From the NCBI GenBank assembly GCA_963969495.1, contig OZ018337.1, positions 80,338,648-80,402,647 on the forward strand: a stretch of 64,000 bases of DNA. Reading direction: 5' to 3'. This stretch comes from Ceratothoa steindachneri (Eukaryota > Arthropoda > Malacostraca > Isopoda > Cymothoidae). The number at the start of each line of letters is the position of its first letter. The stretch's first letter is position 1. Made by a program: the position numbers and the translations under genes. Below the pieces are notes generated by a model. That model made no database searches. It was not told where the DNA came from and worked only from the letters and a program-made list of their open reading frames with translations. Positions 33,397 to 45,100 of the stretch are shown here, one piece after another.

Positions 33397-34285
33397 ATGG
33401 CTTTTTGTATAGATGGTGAGAGCATGCCGTTTGAAAGTAGTGTGTATGTGGTGTGTGATGCATGTGGAGTTGAAAGGAGAGTGAATGTAACTGAATACCG
33501 TGTGTGTTTTCTGGAAGGGGAGGGTAGGAGGTTAAGTGGGGAATGTAAGAAGTTGAATGATCTGGTGTTTGAGGTGAGAAGAGATGCAAGTGTGCGATTG
33601 AAGGGTGAGATTAGTGCTAAGAGGGTGGAAGATAGGGCTAGGACTGGGAACAGTGTGGAAGTTGTGAGTGATGATGAATGGTGGGTGAAAATGGATAGGA
33701 TAGATAAGTTAGGACAGGTTAGGTGTGTGAATGAGAGGGACATAGAACCTGTTAGGTTGACTAACAGATTCAATGTCCTGAGAGAGGAAGAGTGTGAAAG
33801 TGATTTGCCTGGTGTGATTGTGGATGAAAGCAGGATGGGTGGTAGTGTGACTGAGAGCAAGAGGGAGGGTAATGTTAGGCCAAGACAGAATAGGAGAATG
33901 ACTGAGGTGCTAGTGATGGGTGACTCTCAGATTAGGTATTTAGATAGGAAGTTGAGTGATAGCAAGTGGAAGGGAATGAGAGTTTGTCTGCCAGGTGCTG
34001 GTGTAAGTGACGTTTGTGAGAGGTATGATAGGCTGGTTTCTGGGTGTGAGAGGGATGCAGTTGTGATTATGCATGTGGGGGTGAATGATGTAAAGAAGGT
34101 GGGTACATGTGAGTTACGTGAGCAGTATAAAAGGTTAGTTGAATGTGTGAGGAGTTAGGATTGGTGTTTGTAGATGTCTGGGGAGGGTTTTATGGGAATA
34201 GGAGGTTGTATGCGATGGATGGGCTCCATCTTAGTCAGGCAGGTGTTGAGGTTCTATGGGGGGAGCTGGATAGTGTGATTAGGTA
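33397..34285 (+). pseudogene. CR1 ORF1 with SGNH esterase, internal deletion
   Basis: ATG at 33397. A cysteine pair (VVCDAC) resembles one half of the zinc ribbon in copy E. The shared segment PVRLTNRFNVLREEE precedes the esterase blocks VLVMGDSQIRYLDRK (Ser), LPGAGVSDV (Gly) and IMHVGVNDVKK (Asn). At about 34155 some 120 bp are missing relative to copy E and the frame changes; the last block YAMDGLHLSQAGVEVLW (Asp, His) lies in another frame at 34205-34260. The complete domain cannot be translated as one protein. Confidence 0.85.
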
Positions 34286-34368
34286 AGGGAATAACAGGAA
34301 TAGAGGGCAGGTGTAGGAAATGGAAGGGATGCAGAGATAGAGGAGTAGCTAGGGGAGAGGGCATACTG

Positions 34369-37245
34369 ATGCGTTATAGGGGGACTAATGCACAAGTGAA
34401 TGAGCAGATAACTAGGAATAAAAAAGCACAATGCAATGAAGATGGGAATAATAAAAAAACCTTAAAAATATACTACACAAATGGTCGGAGTATAAGGAAT
34501 AAGATAGATCTCTTAAGAGCGTTAGCGAGTGAAGAGAATTTTGATATAATTGCAATAACAGAGTCATGGCTTGATTTGGCAGGTAATCACTTTAAACCTG
34601 AGGTTGAGATTGAGGGCTTTAACATGTTCCATACAGATAGGAATAGGAAGAGAGGAGGAGGGGTTATTATTTATATTAAAAATAATCTCCAGTGTTGTGT
34701 AAACAGTACAATTAAATTAGATGATAACACAGAGTCATTATGGCTAAATGTAAAGGAAGGTAAAAACAAGCTTGTCATAGGATTATTATACAGACCACCA
34801 AATCTTAGTAAGGAAGCTTCAAATCTTCTGTGGCAGGAGATTGAACGGGCATGTAGAAGTAAGCATGTGTGTATAATGGGCGATTTTAATTACAGAAATA
34901 TAGACTGGGAAGCTCTTGTGGGTGATCAGGAGGCTGAGGAATTTTTGAATGTTGTCCAAGATAATTTTCTGAGGCAGATTATTAACGAACCCACTAGAGG
35001 TAATAATATACTGGATTTAGTTCTGACAAATAGGGAAGAAGTTATTAAGGATACTGAGATTGGAGGAAATTTGGGTAATAGTGACCATTGTGAAATTAGA
35101 TTCAAGATGAAATGGAATGGTATTGATAGTAGCATGAACAATGTTAAAATTCCTGACTTTAGAAGAGCAAATTATAATGGGCTAAGGACTTACCTGGAGG
35201 CAGTTGTACAGAAACCAGGCAATGAAATCAATTCAGGAATAGATTCAATGATATCAGTTAGTGGAGACAATAATCACCAGGAGGAAGAGATTACAATTGA
35301 AGAGGAGTATGAAAGAATAATTGAGCAATTAATTACAGGTCAGATGATTAACATTCCATATAAGGAGATTAGGACTAAAAATAATGACCCAAAATGGATG
35401 ACAGATAAAATTAAGCATTATATTGGCATTAAAAAGGGCATTTATAGGAAAATAAAAAATGGAGAGGATTACTTAAGGCAGAGATATAATGAACTAGCAA
35501 GAGATGTTAAAAAGTTAGTTAGAGTAGCAAGGAGAAATTATGAAATTAAAGTGGCAAATAGGGCAAAGGAAGATCCTAAAAGTTTTATCAATTATACAAA
35601 ACTAAGGTTAGAGATAAAATAGGCCCACTTATAGATTCCAATGGAGAATTAGTGAGTGATAGGGACTCAATGGCTGGAATGCTAAATGACTTTTTTCTCT
35701 CAGTATTTACACAGGAGGATACTCTAAATATACCTGAGGTGTCAATGATCTTTCAGGGTAATGATGAAGAGAAATTAAAGGATATCTTGATCACAAAGGA
35801 GATAGTGACAAAGGAAATTGATAAAATCACCCGGTCCTGATGAGCTCTTTCCTAGAATTTTGAAAGAATGTAAAGATGTGTTAAGTGAGCCCCTAGCATG
35901 CATCTTTAGAAAATCATTGGAGAGTGGCATTGTGCCAGTGGCATGGAAGAAAGACAATGTGATACCTATATTTAAGAAAGGGGATAAAACAAATATGTCT
36001 AATTACAGACCAGTAAGTTTGACATCAGTGGTATGGAAAATGATGGAATCTATTATAGCAAGGAATATTAGAGATCACTTGGATAACATAAGTTGATAAA
36101 AGAATCACAGCATGGCTTTAGTAAGGGTAAATCCTGCCTGACTAATTTGCTGTCTTTTTATAGTAAGGTGTATGAAGCAGCAGATAAGGATGAAAACTAT
36201 GATATTTTATACTTGGACTTTAGTAAGGCTTTTGATCGAGTGCCACACTTACGGCTTCTGAGCAAAGTTAAAGCACACAGGATCGATGGCAGTATATTTA
36301 GGTGGATTCAGTCATGGCTTGGTGACAGACAGCAAAGAGTTAGTATTGATGGAGTTAAATCTGAGTGGGGGTGTGTTAGCAGTGGAGTTCCGCAAGGATC
36401 TGTTTTGGGTCCCTTGCTATTCTTAATTTATATTAATGATCTTGACATAGGTATAAGTAGTGACCTGAGTAAATTTGCTGATGATACCAAGCTAGGTAGG
36501 GCCATTGACCATTCTGTCCAATTAGGCTGAGAAATGGCAAATGAAGTTTAACATAGACAAATGTAGTGTACTTAGTATAGGTAGAAATAATCCACTGAAT
36601 AGTTATAAATTAAATGGGAGAAATTTAGGGAGGACCGATTGTGAGAGGGACTTGGGTATTTTGGTAAGTTCAGACCTTCGTCCTAGAAAGCAATGCCTAA
36701 ATGCTAAGAATAAAGCTAATAGGATATTGGGATTCATTAGGAGTGTAAGCAATAAGAGTGCTGAAGTCATTCTAAAACTGTATCTGGCGCTAGTTAGGCC
36801 TCATCTAGACTATGCAGTACAATTTTGGTCACCATATTATAGGAAGGATATTGATTTGCTTGAGTCTGTGCAAAGAAGGATGACAAAGATGATTGGTGGG
36901 CTAAGGAACTTACCTTATGGTGAAAGGCTCAGAAAACTAAATCTACATACATTGGAAAGGAGAAGAGTCAGAGGGGAATTGATTGAAGTCTTCAAATGGG
37001 TAAAAGGATATAATAAAGGGGATCTGGGTAAGGTTCTTATACTTAGTGAACATGACAGGACACGTAGCAATGGGTTTAAGCTTGATAAGTATAGGTTTAG
37101 GAAGGAGATTGGGAGGAATTGGTTTACAAATCGTGTGGTAGGTGAATGGAATAGGCTCACTAGACATGTGATAGAAGCCTCTTCTCTGGGTAGTTTTAAG
37201 AATAGATTAGATAAATATATGAATGAAGCTGCTAGATGGGACTGA
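34369..37245 (+). pseudogene. CR1 ORF2: endonuclease and RT, four frame breaks
   Basis: ATG at 34369. Endonuclease (about residues 25-245): YYTNGRSIRNK, ITESWLD (Glu), GLLYRPPN, IMGDFNYRNIDWE (Asp), ILDLVLTNR and NSDHCEIRF (His). [59 protein letters not shown] (Asp), [14 protein letters not shown] and KFADDTKLG (F-A-D-D). The C-terminus reads YLALVRPHLDYAVQFWSPY and FTNRVVGEWNRL. Frames change at about 35622, 35820, 36095 and 36530, each a small indel, and the whole length (about 959 codons) is preserved. Catalytic residues of both domains are all present. Confidence 0.92.
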
Positions 37246-37884
37246 CTTTTTTTCTTCTTTTTTTTATGTACATATGTATATATTTTTCTAAGGAATGGGG
37301 AGATTATATTTTGCGGTTGCATGAATGGACATAATCCTCTGGATGCATTTTATGTATATTGTAGATTAGATCTGACGAACTCCTGTAAAGGGTGACAATG
37401 TTGATGACTTTTCTCTGGTAAGAAATCTTTTGTGTGTTGACGAACAGGAGCTGCCAAGTGTAGGCCATGAATGGTCTTTTGCAGTCTCCTTCTTTTCTTA
37501 TGTTCTTATGTTCTAATTGTTTATAGATAAATGTGCTAACGTTTACAGAGGTAAATGATTTAACCAAATCATGTCAGTGCCTTTAATTATTTTGCGAATT
37601 ATAATGGGGGTAGGGGTGGGGTCAGACGACTCAAACACGCATGAATATTCCAGTAGGGGTGAACGAAAATATTTACCAAAAAAACACTTTTTCGGCCGAG
37701 TCACTAATCTACATATTTACTAAATTCTTCAATGCGAGGATTACAAACAAGTTTAATAGTCTCACTGAGTATATAGTTAGTAGCCCTAGTGTTAACACCT
37801 TTAAAAATAGGTATGACCAGACTCAAAACCAGAGAAGAGGCACTTTATACGAGCAATGACTCCCTTGCCTCTTAATTTTCACTA

Positions 37885-37990
37885 AGGTAAGCACGAGCAG
37901 TCCCCTTGAATTTACTCCAAAAAGGTCGACACATATTGGAACAGGGACGAAATATTTTGCGTCCCATCGTTCGCGCCAACGATCGTAATG
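37885..37990 (-). repeat. fragment related to the small TIR element
   Basis: The reverse complement reads cgaacgatgggacgc, then tttttggagtaaattcaagg, then ggactgctcgtg, matching 32958-33036 in the TIR element. It lies just past the end of the host LINE and may be a second, partial copy in opposite orientation. Confidence 0.65.
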
Positions 37991-38979
37991 TTTACCCTAA
38001 TTTACTTCTAAATTTTCACTCCTATAGAAATATTATTTCGATCTCTTCTTTTATTTCTATCTTCTCTTTTAGCCATTTATTCTCTATCGCCTATGAGTAT
38101 AATAAATAACTTTAAAATCTAATATGACATTAAATGCTGTACGCCTAATTCAATTAAATTAGTCCTATAATAATAATAGAAAGCCCGCCTGAGAATCTTC
38201 TGCTTCGGAGATTGACCGAGGTCATTGGAAATAAACATGCAGAGGTAAGTAAAAAAAAGAAACAAACAAGTAGAACATAAGAGGAAACAATAGGGAAGAT
38301 ACTTTATAAACGGCTGTCTAACAAAAGCTTAAGATTATTGCAGATATATAAACACCGAGTAAATCTAGTGGGTAGTATTAATCAGACGAGGATGTTCTAA
38401 CAAACTCGAACTTGCGAAACCGAGAGATTATTACGCAACTATTTCAAACGAGGCGTTAGTGAACTTTGCTAAAAGATATGTTAATTATGGTCTATGAAAT
38501 TTCAAGTAAGGAGGAAAGAATATAGGAATGAAATGGACACAGAAGGCATAGTTGTGATCGTAAATATTTATGGCGGAAAGAATTTACAGGTATAAAAGTT
38601 TTATCTGAATGGATGGTCGAGCCAACGACCTGACAAATGTTGATAGGCTGCGACACTTGCGAATAGAAATCTTTATTTATTCCTTTTTAAGGTGCATGTG
38701 TCAAACAAGAAGTTCATGGTAACCAAATTTCCGGTTAGAGCTAGGCTATACATTTGTCTCGTTATTACTCTCATTATAGTTTTATTCTATCTATGTCTAG
38801 TGGATACTACAAAGGCATGTGTAAAATAAGTAATCATTTGCACGCACACAGAATATTTATTATAATTATGCTAGAATGAAAAAGATTGCGCCAAAATTAT
38901 ACTACAAACAAGGTATGCTGAGCAAAGTCGCGTGCTCTCACTTATTCAGATTTATCACCTTACGACCTTCAAAACTTTC
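37991..38979. other. no recognised feature
   Basis: AT-rich sequence without coding signature or obvious repeat structure on either strand. Confidence 0.4.
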
Positions 38980-39350
38980 AATAATTCCCGGACTAAAATT
39001 GGTAGGACCTTGGCAATTATATCATTCGAAATATAATGTAAAACAACATCAAAATTTCAAATTTCTTTAGAATCGGCAGAATAGTTATGATGTTATTGCC
39101 AAATAATTCCCCGGCTAACCTTGGGAGGACTTTGAAAATTATATCATTCGAAAAAGAATGTAAAACAACATAATTGTTTCAAATTTCGTTAGAATCGGCG
39201 GAATAGTTATGATTTTATTGTCAAAACAAAGATAATTCCCAGGCTAACCTTCGGAGGACCTTTGCAATTATATCATTCAAAAAAGAGGGAAAAAACAACA
39301 TCAAAGTTTCAAATTTCTTTAGAATCGACTGAATACTTACAATGTTATTA
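38980..39350. repeat. three tandem units of about 123 bp
   Basis: Each unit has the words aattcccggctaac or a variant, attatatcattcgaaa, gtaaaacaacat, tttcaaatttc and ttagaatcggc. Units start near 38983, 39106 and 39230 and are about 80 percent alike. A c-run and a-run follow at 39351-39375. No protein is evident. Confidence 0.8.
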
Positions 39351-39528
39351 CCTCCCCCCCCCCCAAAAAAAAAGAAAAACACGGACAGACCGACCGAACC
39401 ACATAGTGAGATATAGAGTCGAACGCGACTAAAAATGTAGACAGTAGATCGTGCCACATTTGTAATATGTATTATATTCCGCATAGGTGGGCGTTATCGC
39501 GATAACGATATCGGGTTATCGGTTATCC

Positions 39529-39653
39529 TATAGCAATGCCCTCTGGTCATTCCTATAATAAAATCCTCCTGGGAAACTTAAAAATACATAATATATATTT
39601 TTAAGTTTCCCAGGAAGATTTTATTATAGGAATGCCCAGAGGATATTGCTATA
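39529..39653. mobile_element. palindromic MITE
   Basis: The 125-bp insert is an almost perfect inverted repeat: it opens tatagcaatgccctctgg and its reverse complement opens tatagcaatatcctctgg, with the centre at about 39592 (catatatatt). It is flanked by ATCC on both sides (39525-39528, 39654-39657). The sibling hAT at 63590-63620 lacks it, showing an empty site. Confidence 0.85.
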
Positions 39654-40161
39654 ATCCGATATTTTTTCCGCGTTATCGATTCATCGGTATCGCCGATACA
39701 TTTGGTTCCAAACTAGCGATAATCGATAATTTCAGTTTTGGGTTCCAATTTAGTACAGGGGCGAGATGCGCGTGCCTTGGAGGCAGAAATAGGTAGGTCC
39801 GAGCTGAGAACCGAACGTATACTGAACGGAGTGCGGCGAGGCCGGTCTTGACGTCTTCTCAAAACGTTCGCTCAGCTTCAGTCTCTCACCAGCTGTTGGA
39901 CGAGAGGTCACGAGGTGTTGCTCTTGCGCGCTACCGGTTTTACGCGTTCTTTGATGATTTTTTCCTTATGTTCCCGTGTTTCTTCCGTTCTATTTTTTTG
40001 TACAAGTGCATATGAATGCATGTACTATTCGGTGCTATTCTTTAATATCCGTTAGTAACGTTTTGAACACTTACGAAGTTACGCCCCTATCCTAAACTGG
40101 TCCTATTTTTATTGTAATTTAGTAGTGCAGTGCTTTGCTATTTTATAGTATTGAATTAGTG

Positions 40162-40724
40162 ATGGCGTCGCAAAAGACTGTGCCCGCATCAAATCAAAGA
40201 GACTCAGCGGACTCTATTGACTCTGAGCTCAAGTGGGTGAAGTACAAGAAGATGGTTAGCGACAGCTACATCTTCCAGTGCTTTTCCTGCCTTCCCAAGA
40301 TCACTGAGGTGAAGGTGAACAAGGACACCAAGGCTAACCTGAATAGCCACTTCAACAGGATTCACCATAACAAGGAAAAACAAGTTGATGAAGCTTGTAA
40401 GGCCAATGTTGGGGCTGGCGGCCGCAGCAGTAACCGGCCCGGTCAGTCAGACGACGGTAGCTCAATCAGCAAGAAGCAGCGGCAGATGTCTATCCCCGAG
40501 ACCTTTGGCATAATGGCCCAGGGCAGCCCCGTCATGCAATCCACCGTCAACAAGACAATTGTCAGGTTTGTGATGAACACCATGCTGCCTCTGCAGATTG
40601 TGGACAGTCAGAGATTCATGGACATGGTCCACACCCTCAACCCTAAGAAAGAGGTACCCTCCAGAAGGACGCTGGGGAGGAGGATCCCCAAAACCTATGA
40701 GGAGATGAAGGAAAGTCTCACCAG
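40162..40724 (+). CDS. hAT transposase exon 1 with BED zinc finger (partial gene)
   Basis: ATG at 40162 (MASQKTVPASN) opens a frame with no lesion to the donor ccag|gtaaga at 40724. Residues about 25-70 form a BED-type finger: WVKYKKM, CFSC (C-x2-C) and HFNRIHH (H-x4-H). A basic, serine-rich linker follows, then MSIPETFG and VRFVMNTMLPLQIVDSQRF, the usual start of the hAT core. The base composition is GC-richer than the surroundings, as is the leader at 39760-39960. No downstream exon with the catalytic core exists inside the element, so a spliced transcript would need an outside acceptor. Confidence 0.8.
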
Positions 40725-40938
40725 GTAAGAAACAGTATTCAAATATTCTTACTAGTGTATTATAAAATACCGCTATTTATAGTCAATAATCAATATTGTA
40801 TTATAATTTTGGATTTATCCGTTATCAGCATATCAGGCGATAAATTTATCGCCAGTTATCGATTATCGGTTATCGCCGATAAGGTTATCGATTTATCGGT
40901 TATCGTGATACATTTTTTCGTTATCTCGCCCATCACTG

Positions 40939-41275
40939 ATATTCCTGCATTTTTCACCTATATTGCAGCTGGGATATTCGTGGTTTCTGCATTGCTGATA
41001 TGTGATCAAAGCAATAACTCTATAGGGTACCTGATTTTATAGGTATAAGGGAAACGACGACCGATTACCAGTTTGTTGGTGGAGACGTAGGGGTTACCAG
41101 TTAAAGTTGAGGCAGGAAGGGCAAGTTAGCTTTATAGCGTGATGTAGGGACTATCACGGGATACCACTTTATGTTAGGAGACAAAAGGCTGTCCAGGGAT
41201 GCCGCTTTATGGCACAGGAAGGTAAAGGTTACAGTTGAAGTTATGTTTAAAAATGACGCGGATATTTGCGAGGTC
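40939..41275. other. no recognised feature
   Basis: No coding or repeat signature, apart from two similar words (gggactatcacgggataccac and gggatgccgctttatg) near 41146-41210. Confidence 0.4.
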
Positions 41276-41842
41276 CCTCTTTTTTAATTTAAAAGGGCTC
41301 ATCTGGCGACTACCTACTTGGGCATTAGTCACCGTATTCAACATGGCCTAAAATTAGGCATCATTAAAAGAGGATGCTATAAAAACAAATAAAAAAAAAT
41401 ATCAATAAAAATAAAAGAAATAAAAAAGGTAATAAGCAGGAAGCAAGCTCCGGCGTCCCCCCCCCCTGCGCAGGAACATGCGATCTACTAAAATAAGAAG
41501 AAACAGCAGCAAAAACCCCCAACTATTTAAATAAATGGGAGAAGGCTGGCCTCCTCCCAAAAGTCTAAAAGTCTACAGGTCAGTGTGCATGAACTCGCCC
41601 CGAGTATAAGGGACAGGCGGTAGCGACCCCGACCAAGCCGGTACCGGAACAGGTAACGTGCGCGGAAATCGCCCAGACTGAGATATTCAACAGGAATGTG
41701 CCGAACAGTCTGGGGGGACAATTCAGTCTTCACTGTAGGGCGCAGGCGAGCGCTCCAGCAAATGGCGGTGCATCCCACGATTGTGTCCAATTCGGAGACG
41801 ACAGAAAGCAACCTGAAGCCTTCGTATCATTGGAGGGTAGGT

Positions 41843-44800
41843 CTATGGGAAAGGTCGTGGCGCAAAGGCACGAAACTTTACGTTCCATTCGGTTGTTTCC
41901 CATCTTCTTTGCCAAGCAGCCCGAAGAGCTGCCCGCATTCGTGCAATGTAGTCGGTGTGAGGAAGAGCAAAACGCTGATACGGTCGCAGAGTCCTCGCGG
42001 ACTCTTTAGTGCTCTCATCGGCGCGCTCATTCCCCGCAATTCCTACATGTCCAGGAACCGAGCAAAAGATAATCACGGCATCCGCCCGGCTTGCCAAAAT
42101 AGTGGCTTCACGGAGAGCACTCAGGGCGCTTTGTGAGTCGCTATAGATCACAATCCAGTCTCCGAACCGGGCACGTCGCGTAATCTCCCGTACCGAGTGG
42201 TGTATTGCCACCAGTTCGGTCGTGAAGACAGACGCAGTGCCTGGCAGAGCTCCGCTGACTTCAAACAGAGGGGACACGGCGTGGAAGCCGACCCCATCTT
42301 CAGGTTTGGAGCCCTCCGTATACATTGGCAAAGTTCGAGAGTGATACGAGGTGTGCTCCAAAAAGGTCGAACGCAATACTCCCGGCGCTGTACAAGCTTT
42401 GGGAGCAGAGGCGTGGCGACCAATAGCCAACGGTGGTACCCTCCAGGGTGGCGTCCTGGTCAGAACAAGGGGCGCCACCGGCCCGAGAGCTACACCTAGC
42501 TCCCGAAGGAGTTTCCTAGCCCTAAACCCAAATGGCTTATGGTATGACTGGCGTCTCTCGACAGCATAGACACCGTCGAAATCAGCTGCAGATGCAGTGA
42601 GAGATGTTGGCGATTGAGGGAGGCACCGGGCTCGTGGGTACAGGCGAATAATGCACTGTACACGCCTTACAGCGAGTGGCATCTCCACAGCATCGAAGGG
42701 GAAGGTGCGGAAGGCACCGGACGCCAGGCGAAGGCCAGTGTGGTGGATCGAATCCACCTTCCACAATACACGCTCAGCTGCGGATGCATAAAACTCGCAT
42801 CCGTAGTCTAACTTAGAACGAACAAAGGATCGATAAAAAAGTAAGGCAGTAGCACTATCAGCGCTCCAAGCGCTCAACGTCACGGAACGGATAATGTCCA
42901 TGCCGCGGGTACAAGGGACCCTAAGGCTTCGGATATGAGCCTCCCAACTGAGGCGACGGTCAAATACAAGACCAAGGAAACGGCGCGATTTAACCAGTTC
43001 CAGGCGCACCACATTAAGAAAGAAGACTGGGTCAGGGTGGAGCCGTGGATGGCGGCAGAAGTGCACCACCTTAGTCTTGGCCAAAGAAAACCGAAACCTG
43101 TGCGCTTCGGCATAGCGAGAGACGAGGTTCAATGCCTGTTGGAGTCGACACTCCAGAGTTGGCATCTGGGCCGCGCCAAAAGAGATCAAAAGGTCGTACA
43201 CGTATAGCGTAGCGAGAACATCTTCCGGCAGCACCGAGGTGATGCCGTTGATGCTCATGGCAAATGGTGTGACAATGAGGATACACTCTTCCTGCTCCAT
43301 TAAGCCGGAGAGAGATCCCATCCCCCCCCCACACACACCTGTACGCGGAATCGACGATCTCGCAAAAATTCAGATATAAAGATTGGGAGGCGTCCCTTCG
43401 CCCCCATCGTATGGAAAGTCTCCATGATACCGTATCGCCAAGCGGTATCATAGGCTTTCTCCAGATCGAAAAACACCGTGGCAAAGTGCTGTCTGCGAAG
43501 GAATGCCTCGCAGACAGCATTTTGTAGTCGAAGCAGAGCCTCCAACGTTGAATGGAACTTGCGGAAGCCGCAATGAGCAGAACAAAAATGGCCTCCGCTG
43601 TCCAGAGAAAATGGAAATCTAACATTTACCAATTTTTCCATCAACTTGCACAAGCTGGAGGTTAGAGAAAATTGGGCGGAAACCGACGGGGTAGAATGAG
43701 CTTTCCATGATTTGCGATAAGCTACCACAGTAGCAATTCGCCAGGAGTCTGGGAGAAAACCCTCCACCCAGATCCTGTTGAACAAATCTAACAGAAAGGC
43801 CATGCTCGCTCACCCAGGTGTCGAAGCATGGCGTACGGGAAATCGTCCGGAGCATGGGCGGTGTCACTGCACGAAGCAAGAGCGGAACGCAACTCACTCA
43901 CAGTAAACTTGTCGTTGAAGGGTACTCCGCCTCTGGAGGTAAAGTCTAGCCGGCGGCCTTCCGCGACATCACGACGTGCATTGAATGCTGGCGGAGCAGC
44001 TTCCTGGCTAGAGAATGCGAAGAAAGCGGTCGCAAAGGATTCCGCCACGGACGGACGGTGGGTCTGAGATTGCGGTCCTATTCTCCTTGAGAACGGGAGA
44101 GGAGTCCCGCGAGAACATGCCCTGAATCCTTTTGACTCGCTTCGACACCTCTGCTAGAGGGTTGTTTCCCGTTAAGTGAAGACACGTATGCCCGCGAAGA
44201 AGAGCGGCGGGCGTGCTTCGCAATATACCGGAAGCTAGCCCTAGCACGACGAAATTCAGCGACAGTGAAATCGATCGGGCCGCGCTTATAGCGCATATGG
44301 ACATAACGCTTCTGTTTTAGGGCCGTTTTGCACTCGGTCGACCACCAAGGGAGTGGTTGGCGTGCAAAACGGCCTGACGTTCTGGGGATAGTAGTCAGGC
44401 GCGCGGAGATGAGGTTGCCGGAGAAGAACTCAACGGCCTCATCTACTTACCTAAACTCCTTGATTGAGATGGAGAATTCAGTCATTTCCTGAAATGCAGG
44501 CCACCGCGCCCGCGGCCAGCACGACCGAGGTGTGCTCTCAGGCGGCAGCGGCCTAGAAAATGATATTTGAATAGAAAAGTGATCACTGCCATGGAAGTTA
44601 TCGACAACCCCCCAATCAAAATCAGGCTGTGCATTCGGAGTGCACAGAGATAGATCAAGGCAAGAAAATGAAGCGGTTCTCGGGCAGTGATGCGTAAACT
44701 AATCCATATTTAGGACACCTATCTCAAGCTTTGCGATCAGATCGGCAAGGACTTGTCCCCTGGGATTTATTGAGTAATCCCTTCAGAGAGGATGTCTGCC

Positions 44801-45100
44801 GTTCAGATCTCCAAGCAAGAGAAAGGGCCTCGGCAACCGTACCACGACGCGGCGAAGTCTCCCGCGTCGAAGTCAGCTGACGGTGGAATGTACGCAGAAA
44901 TAATAGCATACCTCCTCTCCAGGTGAAGCTGCCCAGCCACTGCCTGAAAGGAGGTATCTAAAGTGAAAAGAATAACGGAGACATCATGCCGGGTGTAAAC
45001 CGCGCATTCCCAAGCTACGCCCACATCCTGTTGTGGTGGAGTCTCAAAGCCCTTATACCCCGGGAGTGTGGGCAGGGGGCACGCACCTTGTATGGTCTCC
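41843..45100 (-). pseudogene. LINE ORF2: endonuclease, RT and RNase H, inactivated
   Basis: Endonuclease traces lie at 44803-45024 (VILFTLDTSFQAVAGQ, ISAYIPPSADFD). RT: FLPDSWRIATVVAYRK, CGFRKFHSTLEALLRLQ and FFDLEKAYDTAWRYGIM (first Asp). The active site at about 43200 reads TLYVYDLLISF, so the usual Y-V-D-D has become Y-V-Y-D. RNase H at 41990-42360: MYTEGSKPEDG (D to E change in YTDGS), ELVAIHHSVREI (Glu), IYSDSQSALSAL (Asp) and GHVGIAGNERADE (His, Asp). Frame breaks near 43330 and 43800 and in the endonuclease make it inactive. Confidence 0.9.

Larger units (their letters stand above)
33142..37515 (+). mobile_element. full-length esterase-type CR1 LINE
   Basis: It begins with two copies of ttggctgtctggctttgt (33142-33180), carries ORF1 and ORF2 in order, and ends with a ttatgttcttatgttct repeat tail near 37500. 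It is inserted into the small TIR element, joining aatccta on the left with aattgtttatag on the right. The sequence is a different subfamily from copies A to E: its 3' UTR and tail (8-mer rather than 5-mer) differ. Confidence 0.85.
32925..37729. mobile_element. TIR transposon (about 410 bp) with 9-10 bp target duplication, hosting a LINE
   Basis: TAAATTCTTC occurs at 32925-32934 and 37720-37729. Inside are inverted termini: ggtaaatatgtagattag at 32935 and, reverse-complemented, gtaaatatgtagattag ending at 37719. The element proper is 32935-33141 plus 37516-37719; the copy at 25425-25745 shows these halves contiguous (aatcctaattgtttatag on its minus strand). No transposase is encoded. The 9-10 bp duplication points to a Mutator-like group, but I know of no terminal signature that proves it. 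Confidence 0.75.
30070..37860 (+). mobile_element. CR1-like LINE with PHD ORF1, hosting two insertions
   Basis: Blocks at about 30070-32934 and 37730-37860 join as one LINE: the C-terminal sentence TTKRNKFF at 32934 continues as NARITNKFNSL at 37730. Between them lies a TIR transposon carrying another LINE. A 59-bp retroposed piece at 30375-30433 interrupts ORF1. The RT core between about 32400 and 32440 is deleted (text jumps from the pre-RT linker to the thumb), so only endonuclease and C-terminal RT parts remain. Confidence 0.85.
39482..40938 (+). mobile_element. hAT element carrying only transposase exon 1
   Basis: Termini cataggtgggcg (left) and, reverse-complemented, cagtgatgggcg (right) are flanked by ATATTCCG (39474-39481) and ATATTCCT (40939-40946), an 8-bp target duplication with one change. 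Subterminal regions are packed with gataac/ttatc words (40820-40920), probable transposase binding sites. The remainder of the transposase gene is missing. A shorter sibling is at 62926-63655. Confidence 0.9.

Noticed and set aside
40162..40724. BED-finger exon as a host transcription-factor gene
   Set aside because: It lies within hAT termini flanked by an 8-bp target duplication, so it belongs to the transposon.
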